A DNA stretch of 37,361 bases from Pseudomonadota bacterium (GCA_022572685.1 JACZVL010000007.1:1-37361); one strand, 5' to 3'. Counted from the stretch's first letter, positions 25,428 through 34,095 are shown. Numbers and translations are program-made. Notes: generated from the letters alone by a model not told the origin.

Positions 25428-26399
25428 ATGTACGCTTACATCATCAAGCGCCTGATCCTGATGATCCCGACGCTGTTCGGGGCGGCCGTGCTCGTCTTCG
25501 TATTGATGCGCCTGGTCCCGGGAGACGTCTGCGAGATCAAGATGGCGGGCGACGGCGCCTTCGTAGACCCCGAGGCGATCGAGATTTGCCGGCAGAACCT
25601 CGGCTTGAACGATCCGGTTTACGTCCAGTTCGGCCAAGTGATATGGGGCTATTTGACGTTCGATCTCGGCACCTCAATGTGGACCGGGCGGGATATCACC
25701 CACGAAATCGGCCTCCGGTTCCAACTCTCGCTACAGGTCGCGTTCATGGCGACGCTGGTGGCCATATTGATCGCCATCCCGCTGGGCACCATTTCGGCGA
25801 TCAAGCAGGACACCTGGATCGACTACGTCGTCCGCACCTTCAGCATCGCCGGCATCGCCATGCCCTCGTTCTGGCTCGGCATCATGATCATCCTGGGATT
25901 GCTGATCACCACCCAGGCCTGGTTCGGCGATCCGTGGATGCCGCCGATCGTTTACGTATCCCCGTTCGAGGACCTGGCGGGCAACCTTTCCCAGCTTATC
26001 TGGCCGGCCGTGGCGACCGGCTATCGGTATTCGGCCGTGGCCACGCGGATGACCCGGTCCACGCTGCTGGAGGTCTTGCGCGAGGACTACGTGCGCACGG
26101 CGCGCGCCAAGGGCCTGTTGGAAAGGGTCATCATCAACCGCCACGCGCTGAAGAACGCGATGTTGCCGGTGGTGACCATATTCGGCATCGAATTCGCCTT
26201 CCTGATCGGCGGGCTGGTGGTCACCGAACAGGTCTTCAACCTGAACGGTCTGGGCAAGCTGTTCGTGGAATCGGTGGAAACGTCCGATTTTACGATGGTC
26301 CAGCAACTGGTCATGTTGGTGGTCGTGATCTTCGTTTTCATGAACTTCCTGGTGGATCTGCTTTATGCCTGGCTCGACCCCCGGATTCGTTATGCCTGA
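25428..26399 (+). CDS. Dipeptide/oligopeptide-type ABC transporter permease (DppB type)
   Basis: A 323-residue inner-membrane permease with an N-terminal helix (YIIKRLILMIPTLFGAAVLV), the post-helix motif RLVPGD, and five further helices. The conserved cytoplasmic loop with VLREDYVRTARAKGL (~220-234), followed by the ATPase-docking HALKNAMLPVV, is diagnostic of the DppB family. The start has only a weak ribosome site (GAGACGGCGGC). Two imperfect copies of a CCCACC-containing 10-mer occupy 25401-25420 just before it. It pairs with the next gene as the membrane channel for the upstream binding protein and ATPases. Confidence 0.94.
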   Translation: MYAYIIKRLILMIPTLFGAAVLVFVLMRLVPGDVCEIKMAGDGAFVDPEAIEICRQNLGLNDPVYVQFGQVIWGYLTFDLGTSMWTGRDITHEIGLRFQLSLQVAFMATLVAILIAIPLGTISAIKQDTWIDYVVRTFSIAGIAMPSFWLGIMIILGLLITTQAWFGDPWMPPIVYVSPFEDLAGNLSQLIWPAVATGYRYSAVATRMTRSTLLEVLREDYVRTARAKGLLERVIINRHALKNAMLPVVTIFGIEFAFLIGGLVVTEQVFNLNGLGKLFVESVETSDFTMVQQLVMLVVVIFVFMNFLVDLLYAWLDPRIRYA

Positions 26400-26411
26400 T
26401 CGGAGCCCGCG

Positions 26412-27311
26412 ATGACCGTGTCCGACGTCCGGACCGACCTTGGCGCCGAGGAGGTCGTCGAACGCACCCCGTGGCCGGCGGCGATCCTCGGCCTGATCGC
26501 GCGCTATCCCCTCGGCGCGGCCGGCGCGCTCGTCGTTGTGGCCATGATCTTCGCGGCGGTGTTCGCCGATGTGATCGCGCCTTACGACCCCGAGGCCAAC
26601 GCTTACGAGTACATGTTCACCGCGCCCGGTGGCCAGTATTGGCTGGGGGCCGATGACTTCGGCCGGGACATTTTTTCGCGCATTATCTATGGCGCCCGGA
26701 CCGCGCTGTTCGTGGGTTTCGTCGCCGCCTTCGTCGGCGCCACGGGAGGCTTGGTGCTGGGTGTGGCGAGCGCCTATTTCGGCGGCTGGTTCGACCTCAT
26801 CATTCAGCGCGTGATGGACGTCATCATGGCGTTTCCCTTGATCATCCTGGCGCTCGCCGTGATCTCGGTGCTCGGGCCCGGTATCGACAAGGTGATCATC
26901 GCCATCACCATACCCTTCATTCCGCAGTGCGCGCGGGTGGTGCGCTCGAGCGCGCTGGCGATCCGCGAGATACCCTATATCGACGCGGCACGGGCCTGCG
27001 GCTTCAGCCACGCGCGGATCATCCTGCGCCACATGGTGCCCAACGTCATGGCGCCGTTCCTGATCATGATCACCGCCTTCGTCGGCCAGGCGATCCTGCT
27101 CGAGGCGACGCTTTCGTACCTGGGCCTGGGGGTTCAGGAGCCGGTCCCGGCCTGGGGCCTGATGCTCAAGAGCGGGGCCGAGGAATACGCTGAAAGCGCT
27201 CCCTGGATACCGATCTTCCCGGGCATCGCGATCAGCCTGGCGGTGTTCGGATTCAACCTGTTCGGGGACGCCCTGCGCGACGCCCTCGACCCCAAGTTGC
27301 GCGCGCAGTAG
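26412..27311 (+). CDS. Dipeptide/oligopeptide-type ABC transporter permease (DppC type)
   Basis: A 299-residue permease. The N-terminal cytoplasmic segment is followed by a helix at ~35-55, the family block YWLGADDFGRDIFSRIIYGART (~76-98, read in parts), five more helices, and the EAA-type loop with YIDAARACGFSHARIILRHMVPN (~190-212). A C-terminal block with FGDALRDALDPKLR is typical of DppC. It starts 12 bp after the DppB-type stop. It ends the operon; the TRAP operon follows after 156 bp without an obvious terminator. Confidence 0.94.
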   Translation: MTVSDVRTDLGAEEVVERTPWPAAILGLIARYPLGAAGALVVVAMIFAAVFADVIAPYDPEANAYEYMFTAPGGQYWLGADDFGRDIFSRIIYGARTALFVGFVAAFVGATGGLVLGVASAYFGGWFDLIIQRVMDVIMAFPLIILALAVISVLGPGIDKVIIAITIPFIPQCARVVRSSALAIREIPYIDAARACGFSHARIILRHMVPNVMAPFLIMITAFVGQAILLEATLSYLGLGVQEPVPAWGLMLKSGAEEYAESAPWIPIFPGIAISLAVFGFNLFGDALRDALDPKLRAQ

Positions 27312-27467
27312 CCAGTGCAACCATCGGATGCCGGTGCGTCGAAGCAACGGTTGACCGGCGGTCGCGCCATGATATCGTGCGCGCTCGATATTCGTGAGAG
27401 CCGATCGAGATCAATCGCTCGCAAGAAGGCGGCCGGCCGGCATGATCAACACTAGGGAGGTCCACCA

Positions 27468-28475
27468 ATGAAAGCGCTTTCCAAAGCTTCCGTTTACGCC
27501 CTGGCGATCGTCGGCCTGATCGCCGTCGGCGCCGGCGGCGCCATGGCCCAGGGCAAGATCGTGCTCCAGGGCGCGAGCCAGTTCGACGAGAAGCACGCCT
27601 TTACCCGGCTGATGCGCAAGTTCGAGCAGCTGGTCCAGATCTACTACACCGGCGATCGAGAGATCGCGTTCGTCATGCATCCGAACAGCGAACTCGGCCT
27701 CGAGAAGGACTACTTCGCCTACATGAGCCAGGGCATCTCGGTCGACTACGCGGTGGTCGCGCCGTCGCACATGTCGACCTTCTCCAAGATGGCGACCCTG
27801 ATGGACATGCCGATGCTGTTCCGGGACCTCAATCACTGGAGCAAGGTGCTGGGCGGCGACGCCTTGCAGCCGATCGCCGATGACGTGCTCAAGCGGGCCG
27901 ACGTCATGTTGATCGGTTACGGCGGCGGCGGCGTCCGCAACCTGATCGTCAACAAGCCGGTGAAGAACATGGCCGAGATCAAGGATCTGGCGATCCGGGT
28001 CATGGGCGCGCCGATCCAGACCCGCATGTTCGACGCCTTCGGCACCGCGCCGACGGTGATCGCCTATGCCGAGGTCTACAACGCCATCCAGACCGGCGTG
28101 ATCAGCGCGGCGGAGAACGAGGCCGCGGGCATCGAGCAGATGAAGTTCTACGAGGTCGGCCCGCACATTCCGCTGACCCAGCACGCCATCACCGTGCGTC
28201 CGCTCGCCTTCAGCGGCAAGACCTTCCGGAAGCTGCCCCAGGATCTGCAGGATGCGATCCTCCAGGCGGGCAAGGACGCCGGCGCCTACGGCCGCATCAT
28301 CGAGTCCACCGAGGACAGTTCGAAGCTGGCCAAGATGGAAAGCGAAGGCAAGCTCACGACCGTCTTCTTCGAGGACCGGGACAAGCTGCTGGCCGCGGCC
28401 GAGCCGGTGAAGAAGGCCTACGCCGCCGAGTTGGGCGCGACCGCGGTGCTGGACGGCATCAACGCGGTGAGGTAA
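27468..28475 (+). CDS. TRAP transporter substrate-binding protein (DctP family)
   Basis: A 335-residue periplasmic protein with a Sec signal peptide (MKALSKASVYALAIVG, cleavage after AMAQ). It shows DctP-family blocks: HPNSELGLEKDY (~residues 66-77), LAIRVMGAPIQTRMFDAFGTAPTVI (~171-195, where the conserved arginine that binds the ligand carboxylate usually lies), and AEVYNAIQTGVISAAEN (~198-214). Such proteins capture carboxylate-bearing solutes for sodium-driven uptake. AGGGAGG precedes the ATG. The ligand is unknown; C4-dicarboxylate specificity should not be assumed. A hairpin lies between it and the membrane subunits. Confidence 0.93.
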   Translation: MKALSKASVYALAIVGLIAVGAGGAMAQGKIVLQGASQFDEKHAFTRLMRKFEQLVQIYYTGDREIAFVMHPNSELGLEKDYFAYMSQGISVDYAVVAPSHMSTFSKMATLMDMPMLFRDLNHWSKVLGGDALQPIADDVLKRADVMLIGYGGGGVRNLIVNKPVKNMAEIKDLAIRVMGAPIQTRMFDAFGTAPTVIAYAEVYNAIQTGVISAAENEAAGIEQMKFYEVGPHIPLTQHAITVRPLAFSGKTFRKLPQDLQDAILQAGKDAGAYGRIIESTEDSSKLAKMESEGKLTTVFFEDRDKLLAAAEPVKKAYAAELGATAVLDGINAVR

Positions 28476-28511
28476 CCCCAAAACTCGTTCCGAATGGATC
28501 GCAGCGGGTCG

Positions 28512-28544
28512 CCGGGCCGGCAGCCTCCGAGGCTGTCGGCCCGG
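28512..28544 (+). terminator. 15-bp-stem hairpin between TRAP binding-protein and membrane genes
   Basis: CCGGGCCGGCAGCCT (28512-28526) pairs with 28530-28544 around a 3-nt loop (CCG), with one G-U pair. It starts 37 bp after the binding-protein stop and lacks a strong T-run. Its size and position match the hairpin at 25346-25378 in the ABC importer operon. Confidence 0.55.
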
Positions 28545-28628
28545 GTCCTTTGGCGCGGTTCCTCTTGCGCATCGGGGTAAAGCCCACACCCTGTTCGACC
28601 CCCCCCGACATCGCCCGGCCCGGTTCCG

Positions 28629-29108
28629 ATGAAAAAGCTGTTGGACGGATACTACCGCCTTCTGCAGGTCACCCTGACGCTGCTGATGGGGCTGTTGATC
28701 GTGCCGGTCACGATGCAGATCCTGTCGCGCTACACCGGCCTCATTCCGCGCTTCATCTGGACCGAGGAGATCGCGCGCTTCTGTTTCATCTGGATCATCC
28801 TGATCGGGGCCATGATCGCGGTGCGCGACGGCAGCCATTTCGCGGTCGATCTGCTGCCCGACGCCAAGACCAAGCGCGGCGAGGCCATCGGCCGCATGTT
28901 CGTCGATTTCGCCATGTTCCTGGTGGCGCTCATCTTCATCGTCTGGGGCTGGCCGCTGGTCAAGTTCGGCCTGCTGCAGACCTCCGAGATCGCGGAGCTG
29001 CCGATGGTCACGATCTACATGGCCTGGCCCCTTGCCGGGATCACCTGGGTCCTGTTCCTGGGCGAGAAGCTGGTCGACAACATCAAGCTGTTTCGAGGTA
29101 ACCACTGA
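28629..29108 (+). CDS. TRAP transporter small permease subunit (DctQ family)
   Basis: A 159-residue inner-membrane protein with four hydrophobic helices (~15-35, 45-65, 90-110, 130-150). The conserved DctQ segment TEEIARFCFIWIILIGA lies at ~42-58, followed by a (R/K)DGSHF sequence. It forms the small membrane subunit that couples the periplasmic binding protein to the large DctM channel. Its stop overlaps the DctM start as TGATG at 29106-29110. The ribosome site is weak, so expression may depend on the message from the binding-protein gene. Confidence 0.92.
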   Translation: MKKLLDGYYRLLQVTLTLLMGLLIVPVTMQILSRYTGLIPRFIWTEEIARFCFIWIILIGAMIAVRDGSHFAVDLLPDAKTKRGEAIGRMFVDFAMFLVALIFIVWGWPLVKFGLLQTSEIAELPMVTIYMAWPLAGITWVLFLGEKLVDNIKLFRGNH

Positions 29109-30412
29109 TGTCGCCGGGTGAAGTCGCCGCCATCATGTTCTCGGTGTTCGGGGTGCTCGTGCTGCTGCGGGTCCCGGTCGCCTTCGCGCTGGGCCTCGCC
29201 TGCGTGCCGATCTTCATGATCGACGAGCGCCTGACCCCATTCCTGCTGATGAACGAGATGTTCAAGTCGTACAACGCCTTCATCCTGCTGGCGGTGCCGT
29301 TCTTCCTGATGGCCGCCAACGTGATGAACACGGCCGGCATTACCGATCGCCTGATCGCGCTGTCGCGGGTCATGGTCGGCCATCTGCCGGGCGGCCTCGG
29401 GCACATCAACGTCTTGGTTTCCATGCTGTTCGCCGGCATCTCCGGGTCCTCGACCGCCGATGCCGCCGGCATCGGCTCCCTGCTCATCCCGCAGATGAAG
29501 AAGCAGGGCTATTCGACCAGCTTTACCGTGGCCATCACCGCCTGCTCCTCGGTCATGGGGGTGATCATCCCGCCGAGCATCCTGATGGTGGTCTGGGGCG
29601 GCTTGATGACGGTCTCGATCGGCGGGCTGTTCCTGGCCGGCGTGTTGCCGGGAATCCTGATCGCCACCTCCCTGATGGCGACGGTCTGGGTCTACGCCAA
29701 GCTCTACGGCTATCCGACCTACCCCCGGGCGACGCTCAAGGAATTCGCGGTCGCGGTCGTGCAGGGCCTGATCCCGCTGATGACGCCGCTGATCATCGTC
29801 GGTGGCATCGTCGGCGGCTTGTTCACCCCGACCGAGGCCTCGGTCATCGCGGTGCTCTACGCGGTCCTTATCGGGACCGTTATATACCGCACCCTCTCGC
29901 TCACGCGAATGCGCGAGGTGCTCTACGAGTCGGCCCGCTTCGCGGCGATCTCGCTGTTTTGCATCGGCACCGCCTCGGCCTTCGGCTGGCTGCTCGCTTA
30001 TTTCCAGATTCCGCGCGTGCTGGTGGCCGAGGTCGCGACCTGGGGCCTGGGCCTGATCGGGACCGGGCTGATGACGGCGGGGGCGTTCCTCCTCATCGGC
30101 ATGTTCATCGACGCCATCCCGGCGATCATCATCCTGGGCACGGTGCTGTGGCCGGTGACCGAGGCGGCCGGCATGCATCCCATCCACTTCGCCATCATCG
30201 GCGTCATCTCGCTCGCCTTCGGCCTGGTGACCCCGCCCTATGGCCTCTGCCTGCTGATCGCCTGTTCGATCGGCGAGATCAAGGTGATCGCGGCGCTCCG
30301 GGACGTGGCCATCATCCTGGTTCCGATGCTCGGGGTGCTGCTGTTCGTGATCTTCTTCCCGGAGGCGATTCTGGCGTTGCCGCGCTGGCTGATGCCCCGG
30401 TTCGTGAACTGA
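29108..30412 (+). CDS. TRAP transporter large permease subunit (DctM family)
   Basis: A 434-residue membrane protein with about twelve hydrophobic helices, the full length for DctM. It forms the sodium-coupled transport channel. Family signatures include the segment LFAGISGSSTADAAGIGSLLIP (~103-124, read in parts), VIIPPSILMVVWG, GGLFTPTEASVIAVLYA, and the second-half repeat FIDAIPAIIILGTVLWP and TPPYGLCLLIA. It is translated by reinitiation from the overlapping DctQ stop. It closes the binding protein-small subunit-large subunit operon. An AAAATCCGGATTTT palindrome follows 9 bp after its stop. Confidence 0.95.
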   Translation: MSPGEVAAIMFSVFGVLVLLRVPVAFALGLACVPIFMIDERLTPFLLMNEMFKSYNAFILLAVPFFLMAANVMNTAGITDRLIALSRVMVGHLPGGLGHINVLVSMLFAGISGSSTADAAGIGSLLIPQMKKQGYSTSFTVAITACSSVMGVIIPPSILMVVWGGLMTVSIGGLFLAGVLPGILIATSLMATVWVYAKLYGYPTYPRATLKEFAVAVVQGLIPLMTPLIIVGGIVGGLFTPTEASVIAVLYAVLIGTVIYRTLSLTRMREVLYESARFAAISLFCIGTASAFGWLLAYFQIPRVLVAEVATWGLGLIGTGLMTAGAFLLIGMFIDAIPAIIILGTVLWPVTEAAGMHPIHFAIIGVISLAFGLVTPPYGLCLLIACSIGEIKVIAALRDVAIILVPMLGVLLFVIFFPEAILALPRWLMPRFVN

Positions 30413-30421
30413 TCGGGCGGT

Positions 30422-30435
30422 AAAATCCGGATTTT
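30422..30435. promoter_or_regulatory. Perfect 14-bp palindrome
   Basis: AAAATCCGGATTTT is a perfect dyad located between the TRAP operon and the FAD oxidoreductase gene, 67 bp before the latter's start. It could bind a dimeric regulator of the oxidoreductase gene; its central CCGG makes it a poor terminator stem. Function is unproven. Confidence 0.35.
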
Positions 30436-30501
30436 CAAGGCCTTCGGAAGCTGCCAATCTCACGGTGTCGGCAGGTCAATCAACCCGGGAGGCGGCGCGG
30501 C

Positions 30502-31818
30502 ATGTCCAACGCCCACAACTCCAACGCCCACGACGCGATCATCATCGGCGCCGGGATCATCGGCGCCGCCACCGCCTTGGCCTTGGGGCGCGCCGGGCGC
30601 AAGGCCCTGGTGGTCGAGAAGCTGCCGGCCTCGGGCTACGGCTCGACCGGGGCCTCCTGCGCCATCATCCGGCCCTACTACTCCACCGTCGACGGCTCGG
30701 CGCTGGCCTACGAGAGCCACTTCTACTGGCGCGACTGGGCCGAGTTCCTGGGCGTCGAGGACGAGCGCGGCCTGATCAAGTACCACGACTGCGGCTGCCT
30801 GGTGCTCAAGACCGAGGCCAACGGCTACCTGGTGCGGGCCTGCGAGATCATGGAGGAGATCGGCGCGCCCTTTGAGCACCTGAGCCCGGAACAACTCCAG
30901 GAGCGCCTGCCCATGGTGCTCGACTCCTTCACACCCGTGCGCCGCCTCGAGGACCCGGCCTTCGGCGAGCCCAACGACGGCCGGATATCGGGCGGCGTCT
31001 TCTTCCCGACCGGCGGCTACATCAGCGACCCGCAGCTCGCCACCCACAACCTGCAGCGCGCCGCCGAGGCCCAGGGCGCCGCGTTCCGCTTCAACGCCGA
31101 GGTCGCGGCGGTGCGGCGGGCGAACGGCCGGGTCGTGGGCATCACCCTGGCCGATGGCGAAGAGATCGACGCTCCCGTCGTGGTCAACATCGCCGGGCCT
31201 CATTCGGCCAAGATCACCGCCATGGCCGGGGTCGGGGCCGGCATGAAGATCAAGACCCGGGCGCTCAGGCACGAGGTCGCCCACGTGCCCGCGCCCGAGG
31301 GCTTCGATTTCGAGCACGACGGCTGCGTGTTCTCCGACAGCGACGCCGGCACCTACTCCCGGCCCGAGCTCGGCAACTTTGTCCTGGTCGGCAGCGAGGA
31401 CCCGGCCTGCGACCCCCGCGAATGGGTCGATCCGGACGACTACAACACCGAGTTCACCGAGCAGTGGCGGGTCCAGGTGCTGCGCCATGCCCAGCGCTTT
31501 CCCGGCACCGGCATCCCGAGCCAGACCAAGGGCGTGGTCGACCTCTACGATGTCACCGACGACTGGATTCCGATCTACGACATCTCCGATTTGCCGGGCT
31601 TCTACATGGCCATCGGCACCAGCGGCAACCAGTTCAAGAACGCACCCATTGCCGGCGAGATGATGGCCGCCCTCATCGCGGCCTGCGAGGCCGGGCGCGA
31701 CCACGACCGGGACCCGGTCAGCTTCCACCTGCGCTACGTCGACCGCGACATCTCCCTCGGCTTCTTCTCCCGCCGCCGCGAGATCAACCCGGAGAGCAGC
31801 TTCTCGGTGCTCGGGTAG
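30502..31818 (+). CDS. FAD-dependent oxidoreductase, DAO (glycine/sarcosine/D-amino acid oxidase-like) family
   Basis: A 438-residue flavoprotein. The N-terminal dinucleotide-binding loop IIIGAGIIGAATALAL (residues ~13-28) is followed by VVEKLPASGYGSTGASCAII, the FAD-contacting region of the sarcosine oxidase beta/DAO family. ATSGNQFKN-like text near the C-terminus (IGTSGNQFKNAP) is the second FAD contact. Members oxidise secondary or primary amines and amino acids. The ATG has GGGAGG upstream. Transport operons lie immediately before it and a second methylamine-type dehydrogenase 2.5 kb after, so it may oxidise an imported amino compound; the electron acceptor and substrate are unknown. Confidence 0.9.
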   Translation: MSNAHNSNAHDAIIIGAGIIGAATALALGRAGRKALVVEKLPASGYGSTGASCAIIRPYYSTVDGSALAYESHFYWRDWAEFLGVEDERGLIKYHDCGCLVLKTEANGYLVRACEIMEEIGAPFEHLSPEQLQERLPMVLDSFTPVRRLEDPAFGEPNDGRISGGVFFPTGGYISDPQLATHNLQRAAEAQGAAFRFNAEVAAVRRANGRVVGITLADGEEIDAPVVVNIAGPHSAKITAMAGVGAGMKIKTRALRHEVAHVPAPEGFDFEHDGCVFSDSDAGTYSRPELGNFVLVGSEDPACDPREWVDPDDYNTEFTEQWRVQVLRHAQRFPGTGIPSQTKGVVDLYDVTDDWIPIYDISDLPGFYMAIGTSGNQFKNAPIAGEMMAALIAACEAGRDHDRDPVSFHLRYVDRDISLGFFSRRREINPESSFSVLG

Positions 31819-31823
31819 CTAAT

Positions 31824-31838
31824 AGGGGACAGTCCCCT
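31824..31838. repeat. REP-like GGGGACA palindrome
   Basis: AGGGGACAGTCCCCT is a 15-bp palindrome (7-bp arms around one base), 5 bp after the oxidoreductase stop, followed by a T-rich stretch (31850-31863). Similar palindromes occur between genes of many proteobacteria near REP-associated transposases; this is from memory. It could also help end transcription of the upstream gene. Confidence 0.45.
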
Positions 31839-32080
31839 TTATTCCGTAGTTTCTTTAATTTTTCCAATATCTTAGTAGTCACATCTCGACAGGGGCGGCG
31901 GCCATGCTGGGCCGCGCCGCCCGCTTCGTCACCCGCCACGCCCCCACGGGCCCGCTCCAAACAATTCGCGATCTTCCACAGCTTGCTGTCTTGACGGTTG
32001 GGCGCCATGGCTCGATGTTGGAACGAAACAGGAACATTATCCTGACGTTCGCAACCTCGAAGCCATGGAGACCCCCCACC

Positions 32081-33475
32081 GTGACCGCAACCAAGCTCGC
32101 GACCTCGCGCCCGGCGGCGCTGACCGGCAGGGTCGGCCAGGGCGGAGACAACCGAATCCACGACGTGGCCCTGGTTCAGGCCCTGCTCGGCGTGCGGCGC
32201 GGCAAGGGCGGGCGGAGTTACTTGAGCGGCGATCACGTGACCGGCAAATACGACCGGGCGACCGCCGAGGCGCTGCTGCGCACCCGCATGGACCAGCGCG
32301 ACGGCAATATCAAAGGGCCGCTCGCCCGCAACGGGCCGATGCTCAACAAGCTGGCCCAGGGCCAGGCCCTGGCCGTGCTCGAAGGCACGGCGATCCCCTA
32401 CAAACTCGCGACCCTGGCCGAGCCGGGTCCGATCGAGGGCGGAATCGCGGCGCTTCTGAGTGCCGAGCGCAAGGTGGCGCTTCATGCGGTGATGAAGGCC
32501 TTCATCCACGACTGGGGCATCGCCCTCGACGTCGAGATCAAGAAAGCGCAAGGCAACAACTACGTTGTGGCCGCCCACTTCACGCCGCGCAACCTCTGGG
32601 TCCATACCGGCCGGGCCCTGTCCAGCGTGCCGAACACCGCGCAGTTCCGCGCCCGCGCCAAGGTGCTCTACGAAGCCGTCGCCGCCGACCTCAAGGCGCG
32701 CTGCGCCGAAGCCTTCAGCATCAAGGACCCGGCGGATGTGAAGATTCAACAAGGCCTCAAAGGCGACCTCGCCTGCGTCGTACGGACCGAATTGGAGGGC
32801 GTCGAAGCATTCGCTCGGTCTCTTTTGGCGACGGGCCGGAAACGCGGTTTCAAGCTCGCGGTGAGGTTTTTCGAGCATTACCTGGGCGCGAGCGGCCACT
32901 CGATCGAGTTGAGACGGGAGGAGGCACTCGATTTCGACCTTATCCGCAACGCGGTTCAAGAGAACATCGAGCGGTTCAAAGAGAGGAACTTCATCGCGCC
33001 GGAGGCAAGCACCCCGGGATCATCGGTGGTCGAGGACATCGCGAAGAATCCAAAGGCCCGGGTCGCGCAGTTTCAAGATCACTGGAAGATCGATTTCAAT
33101 CTTTCTATCGCAGGCCTCTCTCGTTTCATAGCTGCCGGGCTCACAGATGAGATACGAGACACAGGTTCGATTATCTTTGGCCCGGGTAGAAGCAGCCTGA
33201 CCTCGACCGGTGATTTCCTTTTGCAGCGCCAAGGAGACCGAATCCTCGTGACCGGGACGATTACACACCTCTGGACTGACCCCGGCTTCAACTTCAACCC
33301 TGGGCAGCAGTTCCATCGGGAGTCCCAAATCCTCGAGCGGCACGGAAAGGCGAAGCCCTTCCAATGGAAGGCGGAATGGCGCGAAATTGTCGAGGGAATG
33401 CTCCAGATCGAAAACGCATTTCGGCCCGACGCCATGCTGCATTGGATTAGCTTCGAGACGCGGTCGGGATTCTAG
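32081..33475 (+). CDS. Unknown protein with N-terminal peptidoglycan-binding-like segment; candidate antibacterial toxin
   Basis: A 464-residue protein. The GTG start at 32081 is favoured because GGAG lies 9 nt upstream and the sequence becomes protein-like there; an ATG at 31904 would add 59 implausible residues. Residues ~12-85 (GRVGQGGDNRIHDVALVQALL, then DGNIKG) resemble a peptidoglycan-binding helical repeat. The middle part is not recognised. The C-terminal ~150 residues look beta-rich (VTGTITHLW, then DPGFNFNPGQQFHR, then EWREIVEG), with a spacing loosely like the catalytic tail of colicin M. There is no signal peptide. The 3' half is visibly lower in GC. The gene converges on a membrane-protein gene with stops overlapping by 4 bp, the arrangement of some colicin/immunity pairs. 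Function is inference only. Confidence 0.65.
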   Translation: MTATKLATSRPAALTGRVGQGGDNRIHDVALVQALLGVRRGKGGRSYLSGDHVTGKYDRATAEALLRTRMDQRDGNIKGPLARNGPMLNKLAQGQALAVLEGTAIPYKLATLAEPGPIEGGIAALLSAERKVALHAVMKAFIHDWGIALDVEIKKAQGNNYVVAAHFTPRNLWVHTGRALSSVPNTAQFRARAKVLYEAVAADLKARCAEAFSIKDPADVKIQQGLKGDLACVVRTELEGVEAFARSLLATGRKRGFKLAVRFFEHYLGASGHSIELRREEALDFDLIRNAVQENIERFKERNFIAPEASTPGSSVVEDIAKNPKARVAQFQDHWKIDFNLSIAGLSRFIAAGLTDEIRDTGSIIFGPGRSSLTSTGDFLLQRQGDRILVTGTITHLWTDPGFNFNPGQQFHRESQILERHGKAKPFQWKAEWREIVEGMLQIENAFRPDAMLHWISFETRSGF

Positions 33476-34095
33476 TAAATCCGGGCATCTGATTCGTCGA
33501 GAACGATTGGGATTGAAATTCCGACAAGAGGATCGAAAAAAGCGCAGATGGCCCAAAGAAGGCAAACGAACAACAACCAGTGAAACCAGATTTTAGCCTT
33601 CGGCGGTATGGCTTTGTAGTGAAGGGCTGCCATAACCGCTAGTCCTAGCAGCAAAAATGTATCCAGATATTCGAAGGCCCAGACGATGGGAAATTGCTCG
33701 TGCATGCGCACGACTTCAGCGCGCCTTTCCCTACCAAAAAATAACCCGTCGAGGTAATACCGAAAGGGATGGAATGCGATGAGCAAACACAAAGCGCCCA
33801 TCGACCGTTTCGGCAATCCCGCACGCTCCGCGCCCGGCAGAGCCCAGGCAAGAAAAAGGGGAATCAGCGGCAACGATATGAAGGACAAAAAAAGAATTAG
33901 AGCCAACGCGATCCCAAAACCGTCGGGCGAAGGGAGAGTTACCGACAAATAGAACAGCTCTGCCGACCCGGTTCGGATCATTGGAATTGGAACCAACGCA
34001 AGCCCAAAGATAAGGCAACGGGTAAGCGTGGGCTTTTCGACTTCGGCGAGCCTGCGATGAATACGGTTCACGACTATTTTTGTCACCAGCCCCAT
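33472..34095 (-). CDS. Integral membrane protein of unknown function; candidate immunity protein
   Basis: A 207-residue protein with about five predicted transmembrane helices: ~25-40, 60-85, 100-115, 140-160 and 170-190. No known family was recognised. The DNA is distinctly less GC-rich than most of the window (roughly half GC by eye), which suggests foreign origin. Its stop codon overlaps that of the convergent candidate toxin gene. Small polytopic membrane proteins convergent with a toxin gene are typical immunity proteins for pore-forming and some lipid II-targeting bacteriocins, so that role is proposed. A GGA lies 8 nt before the ATG. It could instead be an unrelated membrane protein. 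Confidence 0.6.
   Translation of the reverse strand: MGLVTKIVVNRIHRRLAEVEKPTLTRCLIFGLALVPIPMIRTGSAELFYLSVTLPSPDGFGIALALILFLSFISLPLIPLFLAWALPGAERAGLPKRSMGALCLLIAFHPFRYYLDGLFFGRERRAEVVRMHEQFPIVWAFEYLDTFLLLGLAVMAALHYKAIPPKAKIWFHWLLFVCLLWAICAFFDPLVGISIPIVLDESDARIY

Noticed and set aside
25731-30463. Long minus-strand open frames antisense to the DppB/DppC and DctQ/DctM genes
   Set aside because: They are rich in His, Asp, Arg and Gln, which is what reversed membrane-protein codons give in GC-rich DNA, and they have no recognisable domain or ribosome site.
31784-32008. Small minus-strand open frame (74 codons) containing TKILEKLKKLRNKGDCPLL, antisense to the spacer before the candidate toxin
   Set aside because: Its end runs into the GGGGACA palindrome and the oxidoreductase gene, and there is no clear ribosome site. 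The lysine-rich stretch comes from the AT-rich spacer. It could be re-examined if homologues exist.
31904-32080. N-terminal extension of the candidate toxin from an ATG at 31904
   Set aside because: The 59 extra residues show no domain-like pattern, the ATG has no convincing ribosome site, and the GTG at 32081 has one and begins at the recognisable domain.
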